From contig JAAZGX010000193.1 of NCBI GenBank assembly GCA_012511005.1, positions 1-6,336 of the forward strand: a DNA stretch of 6,336 nt, in the 5' to 3' direction. The notes below the pieces were generated by a model that had not been told where the DNA came from, ran no database searches, and saw nothing but the letters and a program-made list of their open reading frames with translations. Within the stretch, counting starts at the first letter, position 1, and every line of letters begins with the position of its first letter. Below, piece after piece: positions 1 through 5,275 of this stretch. This DNA is from Clostridiales bacterium. Lineage in GTDB: Bacteria; Bacillota; Clostridia; Oscillospirales; Acutalibacteraceae. A program made the translations under genes and the position numbers.

Positions 1-197
1 CCGCAAGGGAGGTTGGGCGCGCTATGCGGCACTGCCCTAATAGTTTGCCTTGGCAAAGGGTAGTTATGAAAGACGGCACAGTTACGGGCGGCGCTTTCTC
101 TGATATGAGAAAGGCTATGCTAAAAACCGAGGGCGTGCCGTTTTTACCTGACGGCCGTGTTAATATGGAGCTTTGTTTTTGGAATGGACCGCTTTAA
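1..197 (+). CDS. Alkyltransferase-like (ATL) protein, MGMT family, C-terminal part (5' end outside window)
   Basis: Reading from base 3, 64 codons run to a TAA at 195-197; the start lies before the window. The residues match the DNA-binding domain of O6-alkylguanine-DNA alkyltransferases: a recognition helix (AREVGRAMRHCP, with the Arg-finger position at bases 6-8), the active-site loop (NSLPWQRVV, bases 39-65), then GTVTGG and EGVPFLPDGRV near the end. Where true methyltransferases have PCHRV, this one has PWQRV, so the alkyl-accepting Cys is Trp (bases 51-53). In the family, Trp there marks ATL proteins, which bind O6-alkylguanine and flag it for nucleotide excision repair instead of removing the alkyl group. 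Gln replaces the usual His next to it. The gene converges with the EFR1 gene, overlapping it by 4 bases. Family assignment is firm; the repair role is inferred from the family. Confidence 0.85.
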   Translation, partial: AREVGRAMRHCPNSLPWQRVVMKDGTVTGGAFSDMRKAMLKTEGVPFLPDGRVNMELCFWNGPL

Positions 198-943
198 TCC
201 TCCATTATATAATGGCGGCGGCGCCCTTTTGACGCTTTTTTATACTCGATAGCCTCTGTTGGGCAACGGGCTATACAAGCCATACAGTGTGTGCAGTCTC
301 CGTGCCATTTTGGTTTTTCCGATACTATTTTTATGTTATTTATCGGGCATACTTCTTCACATTCCCCGCACGAAATACATTTATCATTCGCATAAAAGCC
401 TTTATCTTTTACTATTAAGGGGTAATATATGTCGTTTATTATGCCGCTTAACACTTTATCCTTTATTGATATGCTTTGCGCGGGAAAGTCTTCACCTTTT
501 TCTATTAACCTTGCTAAGACTTCCGCTAAAGGCTTGGCTTTTTCTACTATCTTTTGACATTCGTCCTTTTCGGGAGTTGAAAAAAGCGCCAAATAGTTTT
601 CGGGCATTATAACCGGGGCAAGTCCCCTAAATATTAATCCATTTTCTTCGCAAAGCTTTTTGGCATGAAAAGCGGCATCTCCTACAGAGTCCCCGCAAGT
701 AAGTGTAAAATATGCGTTTTTATTCCCGTGAAACTTCGCCTTACTAAGCCACTTCTCCACAATTTTAGGTATGCGCCACGCATATGTAGGCGTAACGAAC
801 ACGAGCGGCGTTTCACTTCTAAATTCCCCCGCCTCATTCTTTTTTAATAGACGATTGATAGAAACAATCTCATCTTGAATATGTTCAGAGATTTCTTTTG
901 CAACAAATTGGCTGTTGCCCGTTCCGCTAAAATAAAAAACCAT
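194..943 (-). CDS. EFR1-family flavodoxin/ferredoxin fusion protein
   Basis: This 249-residue cytoplasmic redox protein has an N-terminal flavodoxin-like domain (about 1-170) and a C-terminal bacterial ferredoxin domain (about 182-235). The flavodoxin part opens with a phosphate-binding loop (FSGTGNS, residues 5-11) and has TPTYAWRIPK (51-60) and TCGDSVGDA (82-90), as expected for FMN binding. The ferredoxin part has two complete 4Fe-4S motifs: C189, C192, C195, C199 and C217, C220, C223, C227, each with Pro after the last Cys. The architecture and length fit the EFR1 family, common in anaerobic Firmicutes; it presumably shuttles electrons, but its partner is not evident. The ATG at 941-943 has AGGAGA 7 bases upstream and follows a good promoter. 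The stop (194-196) shares bases with the stop of the converging ATL gene. The gene is divergent from the GH18 lipoprotein gene. Confidence 0.9.
   Translation of the reverse strand: MVFYFSGTGNSQFVAKEISEHIQDEIVSINRLLKKNEAGEFRSETPLVFVTPTYAWRIPKIVEKWLSKAKFHGNKNAYFTLTCGDSVGDAAFHAKKLCEENGLIFRGLAPVIMPENYLALFSTPEKDECQKIVEKAKPLAEVLARLIEKGEDFPAQSISIKDKVLSGIINDIYYPLIVKDKGFYANDKCISCGECEEVCPINNIKIVSEKPKWHGDCTHCMACIARCPTEAIEYKKASKGRRRHYIMED
202..215. repeat. Perfect 14-base palindrome in the 3' end of the EFR1 gene
   Basis: CCATTATATAATGG is a perfect inverted repeat lying 4 bases beyond the interlocked stop codons of two converging genes. It encodes the His-Tyr-Ile-Met end of the EFR1 protein. As RNA it would form only a 5-bp stem with an ATAT loop and no adjoining T-run, so it is not a standard terminator. 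It could be a protein-binding site or chance. Confidence 0.4.
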
Positions 944-974
944 TTTCTTCTCCTATTTGCGTTTTTACAGGTTT

Positions 975-1004
975 ATTATAGTCTATACGCATTGATTTTT
1001 GCAA
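975..1004 (-). promoter_or_regulatory. Sigma-A-like promoter of the EFR1 gene
   Basis: On the - strand, TTGCAA (999-1004) is followed by an 18-base spacer and a perfect TATAAT (975-980). The predicted start is near 968, giving a leader of about 25 bases with AGGAGA before the ATG at 943. Its -35 side overlaps the rightward promoter of the GH18 gene. Confidence 0.65.
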
Positions 1005-1020
1005 GGCTTGAATGTATAAT
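992..1020 (+). promoter_or_regulatory. Sigma-A-like promoter of the GH18 lipoprotein gene
   Basis: TTGATT (992-997), a 17-base spacer and a perfect TATAAT (1015-1020) form a good housekeeping promoter. The inferred start is near 1027, inside a Fur-like inverted repeat, so repression by operator occupancy is plausible. The promoter shares bases 992-1004 with the leftward EFR1 promoter. Confidence 0.7.
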
Positions 1021-1023
1021 TAT

Positions 1024-1038
1024 TGAAAATGATTTTCT
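1024..1038 (+). promoter_or_regulatory. Fur-like operator (7-1-7 inverted repeat)
   Basis: TGAAAATGATTTTCT contains the perfect inverted repeat GAAAAT-G-ATTTTC (1025-1037). Compared with the 7-1-7 Fur-family box known from Bacillus (TGATAAT-N-ATTATCA), 11 of 14 informative positions agree by hand count. It sits just after the -10 box and over the inferred transcription start of the lipoprotein gene, where a repressor would block initiation. Iron (Fur) control is the first guess; other Fur-family members such as PerR or Zur have related sites and are not excluded. Confidence 0.45.
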
Positions 1039-1040
1039 TG

Positions 1041-1045
1041 AGGAG
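1041..1045 (+). promoter_or_regulatory. Ribosome binding site that fixes the GTG start of the GH18 gene
   Basis: AGGAG lies 7 bases before the GTG at 1053-1055. The codon just before that GTG is an in-frame TAA (1050-1052), so no upstream start is possible. The next ATG (codon 15) would remove the charged N-terminus of the signal peptide. Confidence 0.85.
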
Positions 1046-1052
1046 TGATTAA

Positions 1053-2582
1053 GTGAAAAGGCGTATTGTAGCATTTTTTTGTTTATTTTCAATAATGGGA
1101 GGGATTGTTTTGACAGGCTGCGGTAAAAAAACGGGGAAAAACGGGATTATTAAACCTAATTTCACTTCTCTAAACTTTATGGCAGGAGCCGTTATTACAT
1201 ATGAAAGCTTAAAGAAAAAAGAAACCCCTGATGCTGAAAATCTTTTTTCAGACGATGACAAGGCGTGGACACCGGAGGACTTGAACCGTTCCCCTGCCGA
1301 GGGGCAAGAAGATGTGTGCAACAGCACAGCGGAAATTAAGCTTCAAAAGCCTGTGACATTTAATGTCGCTGTAATTGAGGAAATCGGAAATGAAGTACAG
1401 TATTTTCGCCTTCAGGCATTTATAGATGAGGAATGGAAAACCGTTTATCAAAGTGAAAAGATTGAGGAGTATAGGCTTTGCAGCTTTGACGCCGTAACGA
1501 CTGACAAAATCCGCCTTTCAATTGATAAATTCCGAAGTAAGGATGTGCCCGCAAAAATTAAATCTCTAAAGCTTTATTATGAGATTGTTGACGAGGCTAA
1601 AGACTTTAATGTTACCGTTTATCAGCGTTTAGACGGTGATATCCCCTCTGAAATACTAAAGGGTACAAAAGAAGAAATTAAAAACTATGCACGCTTTTAT
1701 GATGTGTATAACACTGTTTTAATCTTCGCCGCCGTACAATGGGATAATGACAATATGGTGTTTAACCTTGACGGCGGTGAGGATGGCTTTGCGCGTGAGC
1801 TTTCCGCTTTGCGTGAAATAATATCGCACCGCAGTAATCCTTCCCATAAGGTTAAGATTGTCTGCACAGGCTTAGCGGACGGCACAGGCGGCGACGGACA
1901 CGCGGGCGTTAATGTGTTTATGGCAGAGCATTGGGAAAGCGTTGCACATAAGCTTATAGCCTTTGTTGAAAAATATGACCTTGACGGGTTAGACATAGAC
2001 TGGGAGTACCCCGCTACACCGGAGGACTGGGACTGCTTTAACAAGTTTATAACGCGTCTTGACGACGGGATGAAAAAAATAAAACCTGACGCTATATTGT
2101 CAGGCGCGCTTTCCGCGTGGGCATTAGGCATGAGCCGTGAAACGCTTGCCCGTTTTAATCAAATTCAATTTATGGCGTATGACGGAAATGATGAGGACGG
2201 CTATCAGTCATCCCTTAATCAAGCACAATGGGGACTCGTTCAGTTCGTAAAAAACGGCGCGGACTTAAAAAATATAAATATAGGCATTGCCGCTTACGGC
2301 AGACCGACAAACGGCGCGCCTTATTGGCCGTTTTGGAAGACTGTTGAGGGAGAACACCTTTACTGGAACAGCATGCACTATAATATTTTGTGTTCGGGTC
2401 AAATTTTTGACGCAACATACTGCGCTCCCGCGCTTGCGGGTGATAAAACGGCTTATGCCTTGCTTTGCGGCGCGGGCGGAGTGATGGTATTTAGGTTAGC
2501 AAGTGATAAAACAATGGACAATCCAAGCTCTGTCGCCTGCGGCATTGAGAACGCTTTAATACGGCATATAAGCGGAAAATAA
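1053..2582 (+). CDS. Lipoprotein with discoidin-like domain and GH18 glycosidase domain
   Basis: This 509-residue protein starts with a lipoprotein signal peptide: MKRR, a hydrophobic stretch, then the lipobox LTGC with C23 as the lipidation site, so it should be anchored on the outer face of the membrane. Residues about 35-178 resemble an F5/8 type C (discoidin, galactose-binding-like) domain, with the typical pattern KPVTFNVAVIEE...QYFRLQAF...W...TTDKIRLSI...LKLYYE. Residues about 185-505 form a GH18 barrel. The catalytic motif DGLDIDWEYP (311-320) has D311, D314, D316 and the proton donor E318 intact, and the MAYD motif is at 374-377. The usual SxGG on strand 3 is CTGL (271-274), and the last-strand Trp appears replaced by Phe (GVMVF, 476-480). 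Likely substrates are GlcNAc-containing glycans such as chitin, N-glycans or peptidoglycan; which one cannot be told. Start is GTG; control may be Fur-like. Confidence 0.88.
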   Translation: MKRRIVAFFCLFSIMGGIVLTGCGKKTGKNGIIKPNFTSLNFMAGAVITYESLKKKETPDAENLFSDDDKAWTPEDLNRSPAEGQEDVCNSTAEIKLQKPVTFNVAVIEEIGNEVQYFRLQAFIDEEWKTVYQSEKIEEYRLCSFDAVTTDKIRLSIDKFRSKDVPAKIKSLKLYYEIVDEAKDFNVTVYQRLDGDIPSEILKGTKEEIKNYARFYDVYNTVLIFAAVQWDNDNMVFNLDGGEDGFARELSALREIISHRSNPSHKVKIVCTGLADGTGGDGHAGVNVFMAEHWESVAHKLIAFVEKYDLDGLDIDWEYPATPEDWDCFNKFITRLDDGMKKIKPDAILSGALSAWALGMSRETLARFNQIQFMAYDGNDEDGYQSSLNQAQWGLVQFVKNGADLKNINIGIAAYGRPTNGAPYWPFWKTVEGEHLYWNSMHYNILCSGQIFDATYCAPALAGDKTAYALLCGAGGVMVFRLASDKTMDNPSSVACGIENALIRHISGK

Positions 2583-2604
2583 CCTTTTAAGAACTCCTTT
2601 TTTT

Positions 2605-2612
2605 AGGGCTGT
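2605..2612 (+). repeat. Extra copy of the terminator 5' arm (AGGGCTGT)
   Basis: AGGGCTGT at 2605-2612 repeats the start of the terminator stem (2659-2666). It could pair with the 3' arm (ACAGCCCT), giving an alternative fold, or be left over from a degraded hairpin. No translated leader or ligand-binding structure accompanies it, so regulation is not claimed. Confidence 0.3.
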
Positions 2613-2652
2613 AAATATAAAAGACAGCAAAAACAAAACAGTTTATAAAATT

Positions 2653-2691
2653 AAAAAAAGGGCTGTGTGACTTTGTCGCACAGCCCTTTTT
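2653..2691. terminator. Strong intrinsic terminator, probably bidirectional
   Basis: The arms GGGCTGTGTGAC (2660-2671) and GTCGCACAGCCC (2675-2686) enclose a TTT loop. They form a 12-bp stem with one U-G wobble on the + strand, followed by TTTTT (2687-2691). The stem is preceded by seven A residues (2653-2659), so the - strand transcript also gets a hairpin and a seven-U tail, though the wobble becomes a C-A mismatch. It lies about 70 bases after the GH18 stop. It can also end leftward transcription coming through the GNAT remnant from the DUF255 operon. Confidence 0.88.
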
Positions 2692-2710
2692 ACTTTGCTA
2701 TTAACAGTTT

Positions 2711-2905
2711 TTATAAATTTTTATGGAGTGTTAAGCGTTTATGGCGCTGACCGTCGCCGGTTGTGCAGTCATCCTCCGAAGCGATTTTATATCCTAACTT
2801 TTCATAGCAGCTTCGGGCGGCGATATTGTCGGCGGTCGTATGAATACTCATTTGAGCTTTGCCCTTGCTTTTTGCGTAATCTTCCGCAAACTGAACGGCA
2901 AAGCT
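2711..2905 (-). pseudogene. GNAT-family N-acetyltransferase remnant (C-terminal fragment)
   Basis: Sixty-four codons ending at TAA (2711-2713) read as the C-terminal half of a GNAT acetyltransferase. They include AVQFAEDYAKSKGKA (the helix after the acetyl-CoA loop), then TTADNIAARSCYEKLGYKI, the classic 'N..A...YeklGF' motif. A stop codon (2906-2908) lies directly upstream in frame, and there is no start or ribosome binding site. In the neighbouring frame the bases before the break read SKAL, as expected of a GNAT GKAL motif; losing a single base near 2898 would explain the switch. The rest of the N-terminal half (roughly 80 residues in typical members) is missing, because the next gene ends at 2939. 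It is therefore both frameshifted and 5'-truncated. GNAT identity is confident; the former substrate is unknown. Confidence 0.75.
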
Positions 2906-2938
2906 TTAGAAAATAAATAATATATCAGCCGCATAAAT

Positions 2939-3151
2939 TCATTCTTCCTCATATTCTTGCAGCAATTTTAATAGCTTTGATGCATGGTATGCCGCATCTT
3001 TAGAAAATTCATCAAAAAGACTTGAAAGCCTTTTATCATCTTTCATTTCTTCGGCATAAGCCTTGTAGTCCCTTACTAATTCCAATGAGTTTTCCCACGC
3101 TCTTAGTACCCTGTCGCGGTTTGATATTATAAAACCATTTCTATCGTTCAT
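2939..3151 (-). CDS. Small helical protein of unknown function (70 aa)
   Basis: I do not recognise a named family. The 70 residues are charged and predicted by eye to be almost all helical: one helix at about 12-37 (RDRVLRAWENSLELVRDYKAYAEEM) and one at about 39-68 (DDKRLSSLFDEF...YHASKLLKLLQEYEEE), joined by a short turn. The spacing of Glu, Tyr and His (AYHAS, residues 54-58) loosely recalls a half ferritin/rubrerythrin helical hairpin, but the full metal-binding set is absent, so this is only a suggestion. There is no signal peptide or membrane segment. The ATG (3149-3151) has GAGGTG 6 bases upstream, overlapping the stop of the DUF255 gene, so the two are almost certainly co-transcribed and possibly translationally coupled. 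The good ribosome binding site and tight operon spacing support a real gene. Confidence 0.72.
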   Translation of the reverse strand: MNDRNGFIISNRDRVLRAWENSLELVRDYKAYAEEMKDDKRLSSLFDEFSKDAAYHASKLLKLLQEYEEE

Positions 3152-3157
3152 ACTTCA

Positions 3158-3163
3158 CACCTC
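3158..3163 (-). promoter_or_regulatory. Ribosome binding site overlapping the upstream stop codon
   Basis: On the - strand the DUF255 gene ends ...AAT TGA, and the TGA merges into TGAGGTG, the Shine-Dalgarno of the 70-residue protein, 6 bases before its ATG. Terminating ribosomes would sit on this site, so translational coupling is likely. Confidence 0.7.
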
Positions 3164-5114
3164 AATTACTATTGTTATCGGTAAAATCCAACTTATTCAC
3201 AGGCGGAAGACAGTTTTGGTCTTTACATACATAGTAAGTGGTTTTATCGTTAAGGAGTTTATATTCTTTCGTTTCTAAGCGGTGTACCTTTATAATGCTT
3301 CTAAGAGGGGCGGTAAAACATAAATCTTTTATGTCATCTTTGTCTTTTAATACAACATTTATCATTGTAGGGGGGTTAAAATAGTTTGAAAGAGCTATTA
3401 AAAACATTGCATGAGCCGCAGGTGCATTTTCCGCCATGCCGCTCATAAAGGCAAGGTGGGTGCTTACAACTTCGTTTGTAAGTTTTGTGGGGCTAAGGTA
3501 ATTCATCCTTACAAGGTTATATGCCATAATGGAGTTTCCGCTTGGCATTGCTCCGTCATATGTTTCCTTTGGGCGAGTTATAAGCTGCTCGCCGTCTTTT
3601 CCGTAAAGGTAAAATCCGCCGTTTTTGAAGTCAAAAAAATCGGTAACGGCTTTGTTAAGAAATTTATTCGCTTTTTCAATAAGCGCCTCGTCAAGCGTTA
3701 CATCATAAAGGGAGAAAAGAGCAAATATATAATAGGCATAATCGTCAATAAAGCCTTGCAAAGAACGCTTGCCGTTTCTATAGCTTGCAAATAAAGCGTC
3801 GTTTTCAGACAAGTTTTTTTCAATAAATATTTGCGCCCTTTTTGCACTTTCTATATATTTTTCTTCTTTAGTAATTTTATATAATGCTGACAATGCAGAT
3901 ATCATTAAAGAGTTCCACGAGGTCAATATTTTATCGTCCTTATGAAGCTTAGTACGGTTTTTCCTATACTCTCGGATTTCCGGTAAAAACGCATCAAATA
4001 AATCGCTTTGCGTTTCTGTCTTTAACAGGTTTGGTATGCTTTTACCCTCAAAGTTTCCGTCTTTTGTGATGTCGAAATATTTATTAAATGCCGCCGCCTT
4101 TAGAGGGAGGATTTTTTCAATCTCTGACGGCAGAAATACATAATACTTTCCCTCAATCCCGTCGCTGTCGGCATCTTCTGCGCTGTAAAACCCGCCGTCT
4201 TTTGAGGTCATTTCACAAGATATATAAAATGCGACCTTCTCCGCCACCTCTTTATAGAAAGGATTTTTTGTAATACTATACGCCTCGCAGTAAGCAAGAA
4301 TAAGCAGCGCGTTATCGTACAGCATCTTTTCAAAATGGGGTACGAGAAAATACCGGTCTGTGGAATAGCGGCAAAAGCCGTATCCTATGTGGTCAAATAT
4401 GCCGCCTTTATACATCATAAGCAATGTAAACTCCGCCATTTTAAGCGCATATTCTTCATGCTCCGTTTTGTAATAATCCATTAAAAATAACAGGTTATGG
4501 GGGGACGGAAATTTCGGAGCGCGCGAAAAACCGCCATACTTTTCATCATAAGTTTCCTTAAAGATTTCATATGCCTCTTTAATAAGGTACTCGTTTTCAG
4601 AAGATGTTTCCTTACTTACATTTTTAAGCGCATTTGTAACCTGCGTTGCCGTATCAAGCAGCCCATTTCGCTCGTTTTGCCACTTATCCTTAATAATTAA
4701 AAGAAGCTCGTTAAAGCTCATTAATCCATAGCGGGGTTTTTTAGGAAAATATGTTCCCGCTAAAAACGGCTTTTGTGACGGCGTCATAAAAATGCTCAGC
4801 GGCCAGCCGCCGCTCCCTGTAAAGGCTTGGCAGACTTGCATATAAATGCTGTCTATGTCGGGGCGTTCCTCTTTATCTACCTTTATACTGACAAAAAATT
4901 CGTTTAGAACTTTTGCCGTTTCTTCATCCTCAAAGCTTTCACGCGCCATAACATGGCACCAATGGCAGGTGCTGTAGCCTATGCTTAAAAAAATAGGTTT
5001 GTCCTCTTTTTCTGCCTTTTCAAATGCTTCTTTGCCCCACGCATACCAGTTTACAGGGTTTTCTTTATGTTGTAAAAGGTATGGGCTCGTTTGGTCTTTT
5101 AAATGATTAGCCAA
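3162..5114 (-). CDS. DUF255 / YyaL-type thioredoxin-domain protein
   Basis: This 650-residue protein is a complete member of the YyaL/SPATA20-like family. The N-terminal thioredoxin-fold domain (about 1-165, Thioredox_DsbH/DUF255) opens with TSPYLLQHKENPVNW and has the redox motif CHWCH (C50, C53), GGWP (102-105) and GTYFP (120-124). The rest is an alpha/alpha-barrel of the six-hairpin glycosidase type. Family blocks include GGFSRAPKFP (194-203), DHIGYGFCRYSTD (241-253), VPHFEKMLYDNA (258-269), SAEDADSDG (311-319), DDKILTSWNSLM (393-404) and DGAMPSGNS (520-528). Length is normal for the family. No signal peptide is seen, so it should be cytoplasmic. Its reaction is not established; CxxC suggests a thiol-redox role and the barrel a sugar-related one. 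The start is TTG (5112-5114), where the protein begins MANHLKDQTSPYLL as relatives do. It leads an operon with the 70-residue gene. Confidence 0.93.
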   Translation of the reverse strand: MANHLKDQTSPYLLQHKENPVNWYAWGKEAFEKAEKEDKPIFLSIGYSTCHWCHVMARESFEDEETAKVLNEFFVSIKVDKEERPDIDSIYMQVCQAFTGSGGWPLSIFMTPSQKPFLAGTYFPKKPRYGLMSFNELLLIIKDKWQNERNGLLDTATQVTNALKNVSKETSSENEYLIKEAYEIFKETYDEKYGGFSRAPKFPSPHNLLFLMDYYKTEHEEYALKMAEFTLLMMYKGGIFDHIGYGFCRYSTDRYFLVPHFEKMLYDNALLILAYCEAYSITKNPFYKEVAEKVAFYISCEMTSKDGGFYSAEDADSDGIEGKYYVFLPSEIEKILPLKAAAFNKYFDITKDGNFEGKSIPNLLKTETQSDLFDAFLPEIREYRKNRTKLHKDDKILTSWNSLMISALSALYKITKEEKYIESAKRAQIFIEKNLSENDALFASYRNGKRSLQGFIDDYAYYIFALFSLYDVTLDEALIEKANKFLNKAVTDFFDFKNGGFYLYGKDGEQLITRPKETYDGAMPSGNSIMAYNLVRMNYLSPTKLTNEVVSTHLAFMSGMAENAPAAHAMFLIALSNYFNPPTMINVVLKDKDDIKDLCFTAPLRSIIKVHRLETKEYKLLNDKTTYYVCKDQNCLPPVNKLDFTDNNSN

Positions 5115-5121
5115 TTTCGTT

Positions 5122-5128
5122 CCCCTTT
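5122..5128 (-). promoter_or_regulatory. Ribosome binding site that supports the TTG start of the DUF255 gene
   Basis: On the - strand AAAGGGG lies 7 bases before the TTG at 5114. No ATG fits both this site and the conserved family N-terminus, so TTG is chosen. Confidence 0.75.
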
Positions 5129-5149
5129 AATACTTTTTTCTTTCTGTTC

Positions 5150-5178
5150 GTTATATATTGTTATCAGTAGTTTATGTA
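5150..5178 (-). promoter_or_regulatory. Tentative promoter of the DUF255 operon
   Basis: On the - strand TATAAC (5150-5155) matches the -10 consensus at five of six bases. With a 17-base spacer the -35 would be TACATA (5173-5178), which is poor. The region is AT-rich and other choices are possible; it is listed because a leftward promoter should lie between 5115 and 5275. Confidence 0.25.
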
Positions 5179-5211
5179 ATATTCAAAATGAGTTTTATAA
5201 GGTATGTTATT

Positions 5212-5240
5212 TTGACAAATTCAAGTTCATATGGTATCGT
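5212..5240 (+). promoter_or_regulatory. Promoter of the phosphatase-like gene
   Basis: A perfect TTGACA (5212-5217) is followed by exactly 17 bases and TATCGT (5235-5240), a -10 with four of six matches. The start would be near 5247, giving a leader of about 30 bases. The palindrome ATGTATACAT (5247-5256) sits at the inferred start, and CATATG occurs at 5228-5233 and again at 5254-5259, flanking the -10. An operator is possible but unproven. The ribosome binding site GAAGGG (5263-5268) is 7 bases before the ATG. Confidence 0.55.
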
Positions 5241-5275
5241 TATTTAATGTATACATATGAAAGAAGGGCGTAAAT

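Noticed and set aside
259..847. Two + strand open frames opposite the EFR1 gene
   Set aside because: They are antisense to well-conserved flavodoxin and ferredoxin motifs, lack family resemblance and are low-complexity hydrophobic or basic.
1697..2131. A 144-codon open frame on the - strand inside the GH18 gene
   Set aside because: It is antisense to the conserved catalytic region, has no recognisable protein features, and is explained by the codon pattern of the real gene.
2583..2652. Small RNA or riboswitch downstream of the GH18 gene
   Set aside because: Apart from one 8-base repeat of the terminator arm, the stretch is AT-rich without a structured aptamer or promoter that I can see.
2695..2916. 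A 73-codon + strand open frame between the terminator and the 70-residue gene
   Set aside because: The opposite strand reads as a clear GNAT fragment; this frame is its antisense shadow and begins just after a terminator without a promoter.
3411..4700. Several + strand open frames opposite the DUF255 gene
   Set aside because: They are shadows of conserved DUF255 coding sequence with no good ribosome binding sites or recognisable domains.
5185..5196. AAAATGAGTTTT as a second Fur-like box upstream of the phosphatase-like gene
   Set aside because: The half-sites are only runs of A and T with a 4-base gap, which does not fit the 7-1-7 spacing and is expected in AT-rich intergenic DNA.
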